Source of the DNA: Lepeophtheirus salmonis
Lineage: Eukaryota > Arthropoda > Copepoda > Siphonostomatoida > Caligidae
Length of the DNA: 64,000 nucleotides
Direction: 5' to 3'
NCBI RefSeq assembly: GCF_016086655.4
Contig: NC_052137.2
Location: forward strand, 1,674,001 to 1,738,000
The stretch's first letter is position 1, and each line of letters starts with the position of its first letter. The position numbers and the translations under genes are program-made. Under the pieces are notes generated by a model. The model saw only the letters and a list, made by a program, of their open reading frames with translations, ran no database searches and was not told the DNA's origin. Shown one piece after another: positions 11,488-22,802 of the stretch.

Positions 11488-12035
11488 TTGCCTGAAACAA
11501 GTTCGGCTTGCTCTCTTTTGCCTCTTGTGCACTCGCTGTCAAGCTTATTTGCCGTCATATATGCTTGCCTCCAACATGTTTGTCGTGCTACATACTTTCT
11601 GCCCAGCAATTTCGCCGTCAAAAATTATAAAATAGATTGTATACAATAAATATTGACTATTGCTATTTTAAGAAATAAATCAATACTTTCTAGTTCTAAA
11701 TTTAAATCGGGGCTTGCGTATGTAATAACAAATTGACTTCCATAATGCCAATAAAATAAATAAATATCCTTATAAGCTTAATTTTTTTTTTGTTCAAGTG
11801 TATAATTTTAAAATTCATACAAGTGATGTGAATTTCGGATCTATTTGACGAGTCAGACTGTTAACTCTATATGATCTATTACATAACTTTTGACGGCGAA
11901 AATGCAGGGTGGCAAGTATGGAGTACAGCAAACATGTTGGAGGCAAGCATATATGACGGCAAAAAAATTGACGGCGAGGATGCAGGAGGCAAAAGAGGGT
12001 AAGGCGAACATGTTTGAAGTAAAGCTGCCTGTCAC
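11488..12035. repeat. Foldback element with about 155-bp arms
   Basis: The left arm at 11488-11642 (TTGCCGTCATATATGCTTGC, CTCCAACATGTTTGT, TTTCGCCGTCAAAAATTAT) is matched in inverse complement at 11872-12035 (ATAACTTTTGACGGCGAAAA, AACATGTTGGAGGCAAGCAT, ATATGACGGCAAAA). The spacer is about 230 bp of unrelated AT-rich DNA. Open frames on both strands across the arms are mirror images of each other and are not genes. Confidence 0.8.
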
Positions 12036-12989
12036 CAGTTTAATTTATGAAAGAAGACAAAAGTTCTTTATTCGTTTGAATAAGGGGTAAAATATAGCAT
12101 TTAACATTATTTTGCATAAATTAATTATGCCTGACATTATTCTACCCTATAAAAAACATTAATAAAGTTTTTTTCTAAAGCTACCCTATGAAGCAAAAAG
12201 AGAGAATAAAATAAGAAATTTTTTATCTTTAGTTTCAGAAAATGTAAAAAAAAAAAAAATGGATGTCCACTATACGCGGATCAACAAACTTTTTCTAATT
12301 TTTGTTTCATAAAACAATTTTAGAAATAAACTTTTTTACACTTTTTGTAGGTTAAAAAAATGTATATCAAAATTATTTAATGCACAATAACTCAAAAATT
12401 TCTCTTTGTATCCTTATTGACTAAGTAAAGAGTTTTTTTGCTTTTTTCATTATTTGATCGAGATGTTCAAGTAGGAGAATGCAATTTTGCATTGGTCACT
12501 TTCATGCCATATGACAACTTTTCTACACTAGCCGTAATCGAAATTCGAAAAAGGTTGAAAATCAAACAGCTTTATTCTACATACCAATGAGATTTTAGAA
12601 TTACATTCCCCTAATTATTGCGACATTTACTATTAAAATTGAAATCATATGCAGGATCAGTATTTCCACTCAAAAAAAGAATTAAAGTTGTTCATGGAAC
12701 CCAACAGAACTTCTTTTGAAATTTTCACCAAAACTAACAGTTCCAAAGTCTAAAATCCCTATAATCAAGTCTTTTTTTTTTTTACATTTCAAGCCTTTTT
12801 CAACATGTTCTGTGTGCAATCGGGAAAATACCGGATTTATGTTGACGTATGGGCAAATCATATTTTTCAAATTCAAAACAAATTGTCAAGATCTAAAAAA
12901 TATATATATATTTTACAGCTGGTCGGGTCATATTTTAGCTTTTGCTATAGCGAGTGGGACGGGTAGTCAAAAATACTAACTCCTGCCAC
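12036..12989. other. Intergenic AT-rich DNA
   Basis: No gene. The open frames here (12682-12979, both strands) are AT-driven and show no domain. Confidence 0.5.
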
Positions 12990-13220
12990 TTCGTTACTAT
13001 TATTGTATCACGCAAACTTTAATCCGAAAAGAAACAGAAATTCCCAAAATCAGTTGATCATTAGCCAATTCTTCCGAAATATGGACCTATTGTTTAATGG
13101 TTGTTGATAATTTTTCACAGTTAAAAAGGAGCTGATTATATCTCAATCAAGCAATGTTCAGAATAATGACTAGCAGAAAAGAAACAAAAACATCGACAGC
13201 TGACATTAATATTTTTGTGT
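12990..13220 (+). repeat. F4 repeat
   Basis: Starts CGTTACTATTATTGTATCAC and runs through 'CAGTTGATCATTAGCCAATT', 'CTTCCGAAATATGGACCTAT' and 'TGTTCAGAATAATGACTAGC' to AAACATCGACAGCTGACA. The same order of blocks occurs at 52953 and 63426. No coding frame and no obvious terminal inverted repeat. Confidence 0.7.
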
Positions 13221-13779
13221 TAGCGAGCATCACTAATATATATTTTTAAACGAATTACTCCACAGATACCTGATTATCTGATATAATTTAATTTACCGGA
13301 TATGGTCAAGGTATAGAATAATTTTAAATATTGAGTGGAAGATAAATAGTTTTAAGTGACTTGAATAGTTATTAAAATTTAAAAAGTCAGATTTTGGATA
13401 GTTAAAAAATATTTTCCGACTTCACATCTTTGAAAGCAAGACTTTATTAGGTCCGTTAATATTGTTTTTTTTAGCGAAGAAGTTGCACGCTAAACTGGAA
13501 CGAATGGATTGAAGTGTTGTTAAAAATTTTATTTGCTGTAGTTTGGCAAGGACCAAAGGGGTCTTAGTCGTAACATATGAAATTAGCGTATGTTAAATCT
13601 TCATTATCAATCAATCTTACAACTAAAAGCATAATTCCTCTTTTCTATCACCCTATTTTAATCAAACCTAATTTATAAATTAACTTGATACAATTCTAGA
13701 AACTAGGATCTTTTTGGATAGTTCCAAAATCGTTCAAAACTATGACTATTACTAATTAAAGACATATTAGAATTTCCTG
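13221..13779. other. Intergenic AT-rich DNA
   Basis: No gene or recognised repeat. Confidence 0.5.
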
Positions 13780-14202
13780 TGGAGGGAATACCCAAATTTC
13801 CAAAAAAACATAATACTTCATTTTTTTTTCTAAAAATTTAATTTCCTGTGAATAACTACGTATTTTTGAAATTTTCCTTCGAAAAATTTAATATTTAGAA
13901 ATATTTTTCAAAAAATTTTATAAATTTATTGTGAACAGCTATGGATTTTTGAAATTATTCCTAAAAAAAATTAATTTTTTGAGAATAGCTTTGGACTTCT
14001 GAATTTTTTTTTCAAAAAATTAATTTTTTGTAAATAGCTATGGATTTTTGAAATTTTTTTACAATTTTTTTTTTCTTTTTTTGTAAAAATCTAATTTTTC
14101 TATTTTTTTTCTAAAAAATTGTAATTTTAGATATTTTTTTCATAAAAATGCAAAAAAACCAAGCCCTCTAAAAATTATATATATAATCCTGCACATGCCC
14201 CT
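13780..14202 (+). repeat. F1 repeat copy 3 (head lost)
   Basis: Contains six or more array units (ATTTCCTGTGAATAACTACG and similar) and the typical tail AACCAAGCCCTCT then ATATAATCCTGCACATGCCC CTGA. The GC-rich head is missing or degraded. Confidence 0.8.
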
Positions 14203-14568
14203 GAGACTGAACTGCGGTCCTCAATCCAAAATAAGGACTCACACAATACTAATGACAAGAGCCTTGGAAAATAAAAGACACTCTACAGATAAGCAAATAC
14301 AAAAAAAAGTTATTTTATGCAACTTTATTTATGTATTTAAAGAGTGTACAAATTTGGATTTGTTGGTTAACTTTAAGATGATTTATCTAATCATATTTAA
14401 AATGTTTGACTCTATAATTAGATTTTTATTTTTATAAAACAATATTGATTCATATTATTTTATGCATTATCAATAAATACAAAAAAAATTAGGTAAAAAA
14501 TAAGAAGATTAATTAATCTAAATAATTAAATCCTCTTTTAATCATTCAAGTAGCTATTATTGTAGTAT
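14203..14568. other. Intergenic AT-rich DNA
   Basis: No gene. The plus-strand frame at 14195-14437 starts in the F1 tail and has no recognisable domain. Confidence 0.5.
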
Positions 14569-15430
14569 ATGGTCCGGGGGGCCATTAAAATTTGAACACA
14601 TTGAAAAGATAAAATTTATTAATTGACAATAGAATTTCAGCAAAGTTAATACTATAAATAGATATGTTTCGGAGCTCTCTTAATAATTAATGTGGCCGTC
14701 CTTAATGACAATGATGGTTTCCAGGTGGCGGCAGAAGGTCAGGTACCCGCTACGGATGTACTCCTCTGTCATGGAGTCCCAGTAATGGCTGGCAGTGGCT
14801 TTGAGGCCTCGGTATTGGGATAACAGACACTGCAGACTTCCTTCTCGATATACACCCAAAGTTTTTGTCGAAGGGATTTCCATCTTGGCTGTAGGGGGCC
14901 AAAATGTGTCAAAAAGAGGTCAAAAGACTCAAAAAAGTCTGGCAACGGAGGAAAGGATTTACTTTTGTTGCTGGTGTGAAAAGTGATCTCTCCACCCTCA
15001 CAAGGGTATTTTCACTCGTTTACTCCAAGCAGTTGGGCGTCTCCAGGAGCACCTTCGACGCCATCAGCAAGTCTCAAAAACGTTGGAGAGGAAGAAGGGC
15101 TCTGTCAAAAAGGGCAAACTGGATCCGGGTGATTGAAAGAAAGCATCCCAGGTCAATCCCTTCACGTCCATGAGGGATCATGCAAGAGATCTTTTGGTTT
15201 CGCACAAGACTGTCCAGAAAGCTATCACAAAAGTGCCTTGTGAAGGTGTAGAGGCCACTTTTGACACTTACAATGTAAGAAACCTATCTCCTCCGCTTAA
15301 AGACCCTTTTGAGTTTTTTCGAACTCTTTATTGACACTTTAGGCCCTTTTGTGTGCATATCGAAGGGAAGGCCTGCAGTGTCCTCATCCAATCACCGAGG
15401 CACTCAAAGAACATTGTAAAGTGCTCCAGT
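14569..15430. pseudogene. Head-to-head pair of deleted Tc1/mariner-like copies
   Basis: 14569-15002 is a minus-strand fragment: terminal repeat-like GGTCCGGGGGGCCATTAAAA, then the transposase C-terminus (YWDSMTEEYIRSGYLTFCRH and LETIIVIKDGHIN, 14880-14685), then the 'GTGATCTCTCCACCCTCACA' segment. At about 15003 the orientation flips. 15008-15250 is a plus-strand N-terminal fragment (KQLGVSRSTFDAISKSQKRW, ALSKRANWIRV), followed at 15340-15430 by the start of the C-terminal block (HIEGKACSVL). Both halves lack the DDE core. The flip is most simply two copies inserted back to back, or an inversion within one locus. Confidence 0.75.
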
Positions 15431-15489
15431 ACTATTACTATTAATCATATAATTTCTTATATTAAATGGTGTTCATATACTTTTGCTAT

Positions 15490-15865
15490 TCTCTATGACG
15501 TCAAAATCTGTCTTTCTTGTCAAGAAGTTGGTACGGTACATCAATTTAAAAATTATAGCAAGCTCGATTACATGATGGTCTAATCCAAGGTTATACCATA
15601 TCGCATGTACGACAGATGTTTGACTTCCAACACGCTTTTAATGTTGACGTCATAGCATATGAGTGTTTGCATGTTTTGTCAAAATATTTTTTTCTTGTCC
15701 AGCAGGCGGTACGATACATTAAACTAAAAATTCAAGCAATATTGACGCTATAGACTATAATTGGTTGCGTGTTTTGTCAAAAATCTGCCTGGCTTGCCTA
15801 GCAGGTGCTACCATACATCAGATTGAAAATTCTAGCAAGCCTGATAACATGATGGTCTAACCTTG
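15490..15865 (+). repeat. Degenerate tandem repeat, three units
   Basis: Three related blocks begin at about 15497, 15675 and 15773. Each has GTCAAAAT, then TTCTTGTC/GCTTGCC, then AGCAGGCGGTACGATACAT or a close variant, then AAAATTCTAGCAAGC. Units 1 and 3 also share ACATGATGGTCTAA. No protein is encoded. It directly follows the Tc1-like pair and may be a derivative satellite. Confidence 0.65.
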
Positions 15866-16925
15866 TATTTCTACTAATCTTGAGCAGAACTAAATCGATT
15901 AAATGTATGTATAAGACAATCAATACAAACGGGGTAAGCTTTTTTTTTTAGTGTTTTGAGTGGATATGACGTCGGTATATAGATAAACACATATAAGAGA
16001 CGGCGAAGTATTATAAATATTTCAAAAATGTAGTCAATTAACTTATTGACAGCACATAACAAACACTATCAGGTTAGGAAATTAGTTCATAAAGCGTCTT
16101 TATGGAAATCTATCTTCATCGTTGTACCTGGATATGTTCAAAGAATGAAAGCTTTCTTTCTTCTAAAGGTAAGTTCACACATACATTTATAGACAGTCAT
16201 TACATAGTACATGTCATTTCTATAAGTATTATGTCATACAATTTATTAAATAAGGACGGCAGAGATTTGAAACTTGCAGAAACATGGCCCTCTGTTCTGT
16301 TGGGAATGGGCCACCCCTCGCCTACTAGGGGGGTTTCTGTTTTGGAATTTTTGTCCTTTTCGGAACGGGGACTTATATTGGTATTTTAATCATTTTTTGG
16401 TTCTCTAAACAGGGATCCCTTGTGGACCATGTTCCCCATAGTCATTTGCTCCCTGCCTCCCTTTGTATATTCTGTGCTAGTATAAATATTTACATTCATA
16501 TATGAAAATTTAAAAAGTTGAGACTTATATATGAAAAATAAAATAAAAACAATGTACATTAAAGTAAATATATCCAAGGGATAATCAGAAGTCAAACTCT
16601 TTCTATGTAGAGATTGTAAGCAAGTTGATTGACGAGGATGAAAACCTTAAAGTTGAATACCTCAAGAGAAGTGAGTATTTCAATAATGATGAAACTTGGT
16701 CCGTACACATAAGAGACATAAATTTACTTCTAAGGAAATCTAAAGAACCTTCTCGAGGAACGCAACACGCCAAAAGTGGTCATATGTTCATTGTTAAATA
16801 TGCTACCTAAATTAAAATTAAAATGTCCAGTTTAACATGGCCAATATCGTCTTTTGGGCCCCTTGTATTGTCTGAAGCTCTTCCGTCTGCACCAAAGAAT
16901 AACACAATGCAACAGCATTTTTACC
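15866..16925. other. Intergenic DNA with weak open frames
   Basis: Short plus-strand frames at 16102-16389 and 16625-16810 have slightly less biased composition (for example 'MIDEDENLKVEYLKRSEY'), but no domain, splice context or homologue could be recognised. I do not call a gene. Confidence 0.45.
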
Positions 16926-17884
16926 CGCAGGCTGAAACCCACATTTATTATTGTTATTTAAGTCGTAGAACACGAATATGACCCTTAAAACTTTCAATAC
17001 ATGAAGGTTTGGCCTTTAGAGTCTTTTTTTTTTAATCAAGTCTTTAGGGTATAACAAGAGTCTATTTAATTACATAATTTATATGTAAGAGGATTGAAAC
17101 AAGTTAATAGATGCTTCATATTCAAATTAATTGATTAGTATTTACCCACTGAAAATAATTATATATATGGGTTATGCTCTTATAATTTCTCCTAAGAGTA
17201 AAACTTCCTTTACTAATATATAATTATTCAAAGTAAATAAATACTAATCAATTAATTTGAATATGAAGCATCTATTAACTAATTTTAATTCCCTCACATA
17301 TAAATTATGTAATTATATAGCCTCATAGGTAATCAAATTTTTTCTCCGGAATATTATTGTAATGTAAATTCACGCAACCTACCCGCCTTACTATATTTAA
17401 TTTTTTTAATAAATATTATAAACTTAATTGACCATAAATCAATCAAAATCCACCTTTTTTGAAGGCATTTTTTTTTTTTTAAATTGAAATATAAGGTATA
17501 TTCTACAAAAAACTCAGCTATGATATAAAGCATTTGAAGAATAAATAAAAAGGATATTAGCATCTAAGTTAGGTCCTTCATTTTACTCGATTTCTTGGTG
17601 GTTATATACATTTTTTATTAAATGTAATCAAGATAACGTAATAAATAATTCACTTTTTAAATGCTGAAATGTTTTTATAAATTTATTATTTTCTTTGATC
17701 TTCATATATATCGTTTTTTTTATGTCGAAATATGGCACTGAATCTTAGTTATACCCTAAAAACTTGATTTTTTTTTTTTTAAAAGGCTTTAAAAGCCAAA
17801 CCTTCATGGATTGAAAGTTTTAATGGTCATATTTGTGTTTTACGGCTTAAATTACATTGATAAATGTGGGTTTCAGTGTGCAGG
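16926..17884. repeat. Large hairpin (foldback) element
   Basis: An inverted repeat spans nearly 1 kb. The outer parts pair 'CTGAAACCCACATTTAT' (16931) with 'ATAAATGTGGGTTTCAG' (17861), and 'AATACATGAAGGTTTGGCC' (16997) with 'AAGCCAAACCTTCATG' (17792). The core pairs 'AGTTAATAGATGCTTCATAT' (17102) with 'ATATGAAGCATCTATTAACT' (17261) and the flanking 'AATTAATTGATTAGTATTTA' with its complement, nearly perfect over about 65 bp. The right arm carries about 400 bp of extra AT-rich DNA (17330-17735) that breaks the pairing. No coding capacity. Confidence 0.8.
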
Positions 17885-18089
17885 CGTTCCAAGACCTTCA
17901 TTTTGTAGCATAGTGTAATATATAAATAAAAAAGGTTCCTTTTATTTGATTTTTTTATTTGTATAAAAGCACTATGCAAAAGTGTAATTGCGTAAAACCA
18001 CTCATGATACACATAAGATCATAAAACATGATTAGAACATCAAATAACATTGTCTTTGAGATATGTAAAATATTATGACTTTTCACCCC

Positions 18090-18135
18090 GAGTCTGTGAC
18101 TTTTTGACCCTGGTCAGGGGGGAAAAGTCACAATC
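18090..18135. repeat. Short perfect-arm hairpin
   Basis: 'GTGACTTTTTGACCC' and 'GGGGGGAAAAGTCAC' pair around a TGGTCA centre. A related block, 'TTTGTGACTCCCCCC', lies at 18290. It may be the edge of a dispersed repeat; a role as a terminator or regulatory stem is not supported. Confidence 0.5.
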
Positions 18136-18660
18136 CAGATCAGCCACATTGAGAGTCTGTCCAGCTCATCCTATAATCCGTAACCTAAAGCCACTTTTTA
18201 CACTGTTAACCAAAACATGGAACTAGGATCTGATGCTAGATCATTGTTTTATACAAAAAACATTGGTCATGAGGCTCAGAAAAGTGGAATTTGTGACTCC
18301 CCCCTACGGCTTTTCTTAAAGTTTTAAGTATTTTTTGGGGGCACTCATGATATATATTCCTATTTATTGATAAGCAATGTGAAATAAATATAAAAATGAA
18401 CATATAGAACAAAAATTATTGGTCAAGTTTACGATTTGAACCTATAAAAAAAGCTTAAAGCCTCATTTAAAATTCTTCATTTACCTAAATTCCTACCAAG
18501 TTCATGCCAAAAAATGGAAGAAAAAGTAAACTTTAAGAGGATTTTTTAATTCATGGTTCTTCTATGCGAAGAATTTTATGCAGTAAAAAATGGGTATATG
18601 GGGTGAGAACGTTGACTATAAGAGTATTTTTATTATATCTAGATTTGACTGTATATATAT
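18136..18660. other. Intergenic AT-rich DNA
   Basis: No gene or recognised repeat. Confidence 0.45.
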
Positions 18661-18968
18661 TCTGCGTCTCCAGGATTATATATTTATGTTTGTATTTTTT
18701 TTTTTTTTTTTTTTTTTGGGGGATTCAAAAACAAAACAAAAAAATTGAAAATTTCACAAAAAATTGATTTTTTTTTAACTTCAAAACCCCATAGCTATTC
18801 ATAAAAAATGATTTTTTTGGAAAATATTTTCAAAAACCTAGTTGATCACAAAAATTATAAGAATTACATTTCAAATATTAAGCTTTTTCGAGAAAAAAAA
18901 AATCAAAAATCCACAGCTATTGACAAAAACAGCTACAGCTCATCCAGTCCACCCCAGCTAAGGCCCCT
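18661..18968 (-). repeat. F1 repeat copy 4 (reverse)
   Basis: Starts CTGCGTCTCCAGGATTATAT (tail inverted), followed by a long T run and 'GGGGGATTCAAAAAC'. Array units with 'CACAGCTATTGACAAAAA' come next, then the inverted head CTACAGCTCATCCAGTCCAC and CTAAGGCCCCTAA. Confidence 0.75.
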
Positions 18969-19462
18969 AATTATTTTTCTAGATCGTACATATTACGTAC
19001 TAATTAAATATGTATGAGATTCAATTCCAGGAGCAAAAGAGAGAGATGGATTTTTGTAAGGGCATCTTATTATGCTTTATTTATGTATGCGTTGCCATTT
19101 TATCGGCTTTACTCTCTGAAACAATATATAGTACTACTACTATGTAATAATAATATTTATAACATAAACAAAAATATAAAATAATTTTCAATACACGAAT
19201 TACGTCTACATAATAATAATCAATACTTTTTCGAATATTATTATAGGTATTCTTGGAAAGTGTGTATGTATGCATATGTAAATATCTGAAATGAAAGATA
19301 AAACAATACCACAGGTATTGTAAGTAATAAGCGTAATTTCTTCTTCATTTGAAGAGGAGAAGAAGAAGAAAAACAAACAAATGAAGTTAAAGTTATCATC
19401 AATAGGCAATGAGGTTGATTGTATGAACAGTGGTTCATGTTGTATGTATCACGTCTTTCTTA

Positions 19463-22400
19463 TTATTTTAAACCTAAGTACTTTTGAATTTTCTTAATAG
19501 TCAATTTATCTAATAAACACAGATCAAAGTCAAAGTTATCTTCATCATCACAGGCATAACAGCCGGTTTGTTGCACAATTCGAACAATATTGCCAATGTT
19601 ATCACTCTCAGTGGGGTTATTAATCCGTTCTTGTATGAGTTTAAGGGTCTCAAAATAATCCCCACTAAGCTCTTCAATGGGCAAATAGTCTTGATGATCC
19701 TTTTGAACAGGACTTTTTGAGGAGTAGAGATTCAGAAGAACATGAGGATGGGTGGGTGAATTATTGAGCCAGGATTTTTTATAGGATTCGGAACTGGGAT
19801 GATGATACTCGGGTTCAACGAGAGTCACCTCTTCCTCATGCTCCACATCCTCCTCTTCCATGGGAATGATGTTTTCATCTTCTGACATGGGACTAACGGG
19901 AGAATTGACTAATTGAGGAGGTTCAATTAAGCTACTGGTCATGTGAATGTCCTCATCTTCCTCCTGCTTCTTCTCCTCCACCTCCACCTCGACTTCTTCG
20001 ACCTCGACAACATTATTATTATCCTTCCCCTTTTCCTCATCTTGGGAATAGTTGGGAGAGTTGTTGCTTGAGGTAGGAAAGGAGGCCGGAGTGGAGGAGG
20101 AGGAAGAGTGAATGGATGAGGCTGGAGCGGAGCCTTCCTTGATTCCCGGAGGAGATGAAGGGGGTGTGATGGAGACCGATCTAGGAGGAGAAGAAGAAGA
20201 CCGATAAGAAGAGTCACTGTGGATAGGTGATTTAGAATGAATTGAAACAGGTGATGGGATGGGACTAACAGGTGGTGAGGGAGCGGGGACTGGTGAAGGT
20301 GAGTGAGAGTGAGAAGGGGATCGAGAGGGGGACTCCTCCTTCTCCTTTCTCTTTCTCTTCTTCTCCTTCTCTTTTTTCTTCTTCTTGTCTTTCTTCTTCT
20401 TCTTTTCCTTTCTCTTGAGTACTTCTTTCTCTTCGTCAGAGGACTCAGAAGGGACCAGTGGAGACCCAGACTCCACACCTCGCCCTCCACCCTGATCAGA
20501 ATCAGATAATCTCTTTACGCTGGCATCTTCTTTGGCTTTGGACTTGAGTATACCCAGAACAGTTCCATAGCCTTTTGACTTTTCCTTCCTTTTGGACGAG
20601 GATGATATTAATTTCCTTTCTTCCTCAAGTTTCTTTTCCTTAAGGCTCTTTTCATATCTCTCTTTGGCTAGCTTTGCATCCCTTTCCGCGGCGGCGGCTC
20701 TCTCCTTTTCCTCCTCCTTTTTCCGTTTAAGTGCTGCTGCAACTTCTTCAGCAGCAGCGGCAGCAGCCGCGGCACGAGCAAGCTTTTTCTGCTCTTCTGC
20801 TGCTTCTTTCTTTTTACGCTTTTCTTTTTCCTTCCTTTCTCTTTCCTTCTTTTCTTTACGCTCCTTCTCCTTTTGGAGGCGATCCCTAAGCTCCTTTTCC
20901 TTCAAATCCCTTTCTTTCTTCTCTCGGGCTTCTTTTTCCAAACGCTCTTTTTGTTCTTTTAGCTTTATTCGATGAAGTTGCAGCTCTTCTTCCAATCTTC
21001 GACGCTCTTTTTCTTCATCCTCCAACTTTTCCTTAACTTCCTGTTCCTTCACTTTTTTGAGTCTCTCCTCCTTCTCCCTTTTCCGTCTCTCCTCTTTTTC
21101 TTTATGCCTTTTCTCCCGATGTTCCTTTTCCCGCTTATGCTTTTCTTTTTCCCAATCTCTATCTTTGGATGAGGACTTATGACTTTTGCTTTTCGAGGAT
21201 GAAGAAGTGGAAGTTGGTGGTGGTGGTGGTGGTTGCGGGGATTTTGATAAAGATTTGTCATTCTTTGACTTAGAGGATGATGTTGATGAAGATGATGGTA
21301 TTACGGAAGGAGAGGGCGTAATTGAGTTAGAATAAGAGTAGGATGAAGAGTTAGAGTTGAGGCCAGTGCCGTTATTCACAGTCGTGGTGGGCAAACTACT
21401 TCTTACTTTATCTTCTTTAGAAGTAGTTTTTTCTTTTTTACTTGAACTGGATCCTTTTTTATCCTTTTGAATAGGTTCACCGAACAAGTTTGTAAAAGTA
21501 TCGTTCGGCTTAGATTTAGAGACTGGTTGAACGGGTTCCTATAATGAATATAAAAATCCTTTATAATATTCAAACATTTAAAACAACTTTTTCACCAACC
21601 CGGAACTCCCCAAGGTCATTAAAAAATGTATTTTCTAAAAAAAAAAATGTTTAAGAAGACCCTAAAATTTGATATTTGATCAAAATACATAGGCTCCCCT
21701 CACAAAAAAAAGAAGAACTAAGAGCTCCGCAGGTATGAAAAGGTTGGGAATCACTGTTATAGAAAACTAATTAAAAGTTTTACCTTTATCTTTTTAATTG
21801 GCTCATTTAACTTAGGCACTTTTCGTAACTCTTTCTCTCGAGTTGAAGAAGAAGATCTCGATGATGACTTGGACGATTCTTTTCTCCTTTCTTTTTCATT
21901 TTTATGGTCCTTTTCTTTGGTTTTAGACGAAGAGGATGAGGAAATAGACGTAGAGTGGCCTCCTCCTTTTTCCCGTCGAGATGAGGATGAGGTCGAGGAT
22001 GAACGATGTTTTGAATTTGAGTATACCTATAAAATGAGATAGGATAAATTTTGAGTTGAAAAAAAGATAATCCAACTAACAAGATCTTTTTCATTTTTGA
22101 GAACACCTCCTCCTTTAACAAGATTTCGGACGAAATCCTTATTAGCAGTCTTTATCATGACACTTTCTAGGCGATGAAACCGGCAATCTTTTTTTTATGG
22201 CATCCTTGGACATGCCTTTTTCGGGAGGGAATGATGATAAAAAAATGTCATAGGTAAAGGAGAGCTAAAAAAAAAAAAAAAAAGACACATTATAGAAATC
22301 CTGACATAGATCTATGAACCCCAAGTTACTTTTCTAAAAGCATCTTTGTCCGTCGTTCCTTTAAAATACACCTCCACATTAATGAGGAAGCCAGCGTAGC

Positions 22401-22802
22401 CTTGCTCTTGAATTCTGTAGGGAGGTTCTTTCACAACTAGAAAATAATGAAAACATAAATTTGGAATGATATAAAGAAGCTCAAAGTCCACTGAGTTACC
22501 TCGAACGGGGTTTTTAAATGTCTCATGGAGATAAAATACGACTTTTTCGAAGTAATATTCGCACCTTCCATTATCTTTGCCCTTGATATAAAACTCCCAA
22601 TCGTGTGTGAATTGCCCTGACTTGGTCACTTTCTCGGGATGATTCCACAATTGATCCTTTACACTGGCTTTATGGCCAAGCTCTAATAGAAGCTCAACAG
22701 AAGGGAGCTGCTTAATTCATCCATGGAAACAGAAGTCGGTGTGAAAATTATAGTAACTCAGGGGAAATGAAAATAACTTACGTCTTTATCCTTCTTGGAC
22801 AT
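19463..22802 (-). CDS. ear: ENL/AF9 (MLLT1/MLLT3) homologue, Drosophila Ear-like, YEATS-domain elongation factor
   Basis: A subunit of the super elongation complex that reads acylated histone lysines and recruits AF4- or DOT1L-type partners. Six coding exons: 22802-22782 (MSKKDKD), 22707-22500, 22436-22330, 22264-22081, 22026-21784 and 21538-19463, all with GT-AG introns and compatible phases. Exons 2-4 form the YEATS domain: LELGH, QFTHDWEFYIKG, EKVVFYLHETF, EPPYRIQEQGYAGF, EVYFKG, SFTYDIFL. Aromatic pocket residues match AF9 (Phe of FTHDW, His and Phe of LHETF, Tyr of GYAGF); the AF9 Ser is Thr. A Ser-rich, then Lys/Glu-rich coiled region and Pro/Ser tract follow, then the C-terminal AHD ending NFDFDLCLLDKLTIKKIQKY. 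Exon 4 is 184 bp, one base too long for the frame: an A8 run on the coding strand (22196-22189) shifts frame before 'DCRFHRLESV'. With that base removed the protein is about 945 residues. Confidence 0.95.
22437..22499 (-). other. 63-bp in-frame intron of the ENL/AF9 gene
   Basis: Donor G|GTAACTCAG and acceptor TTTTCTAG|TTGTG. Because its length is a multiple of three and it lacks a stop, a naive frame reads through it and inserts 21 residues (including YIIPNLCFHYFLVV) in the middle of the YEATS domain. Removing it restores the conserved run from NPVR to VKEPPYR. Confidence 0.9.

Noticed and set aside
11890..12090. Plus-strand frame of 66 residues
   Set aside because: It lies in the right arm of a foldback element, and the other arm gives the mirror-image frame on the minus strand.
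16625..16810. Plus-strand frame of 61 residues with fairly balanced composition
   Set aside because: No domain, no splice signals that join it to another coding piece, and stops close by in all frames; not called as a gene.
19939..20490. 183-residue Arg-rich minus-strand frame as an SR-type protein
   Set aside because: It is the alternative frame of the Lys/Ser/Pro-rich stretch of ENL/AF9; the RS-like look comes from the AG-rich coding strand.
20303..21261. Several long frames on both strands inside the ENL/AF9 last exon (Leu/Phe/Ser-rich on the plus strand, Arg/Lys-rich on the minus)
   Set aside because: They are shadows of the Lys/Glu- and Ser-rich low-complexity coding sequence of ENL/AF9; they have no domain and overlap a gene with clear homology.
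21484..21490. TTG as the start of a separate minus-strand gene for the large ENL exon
   Set aside because: The reading frame continues upstream through 17 more codons to a splice acceptor at 21539 and joins exon 5 in phase, so it is an internal Leu codon.
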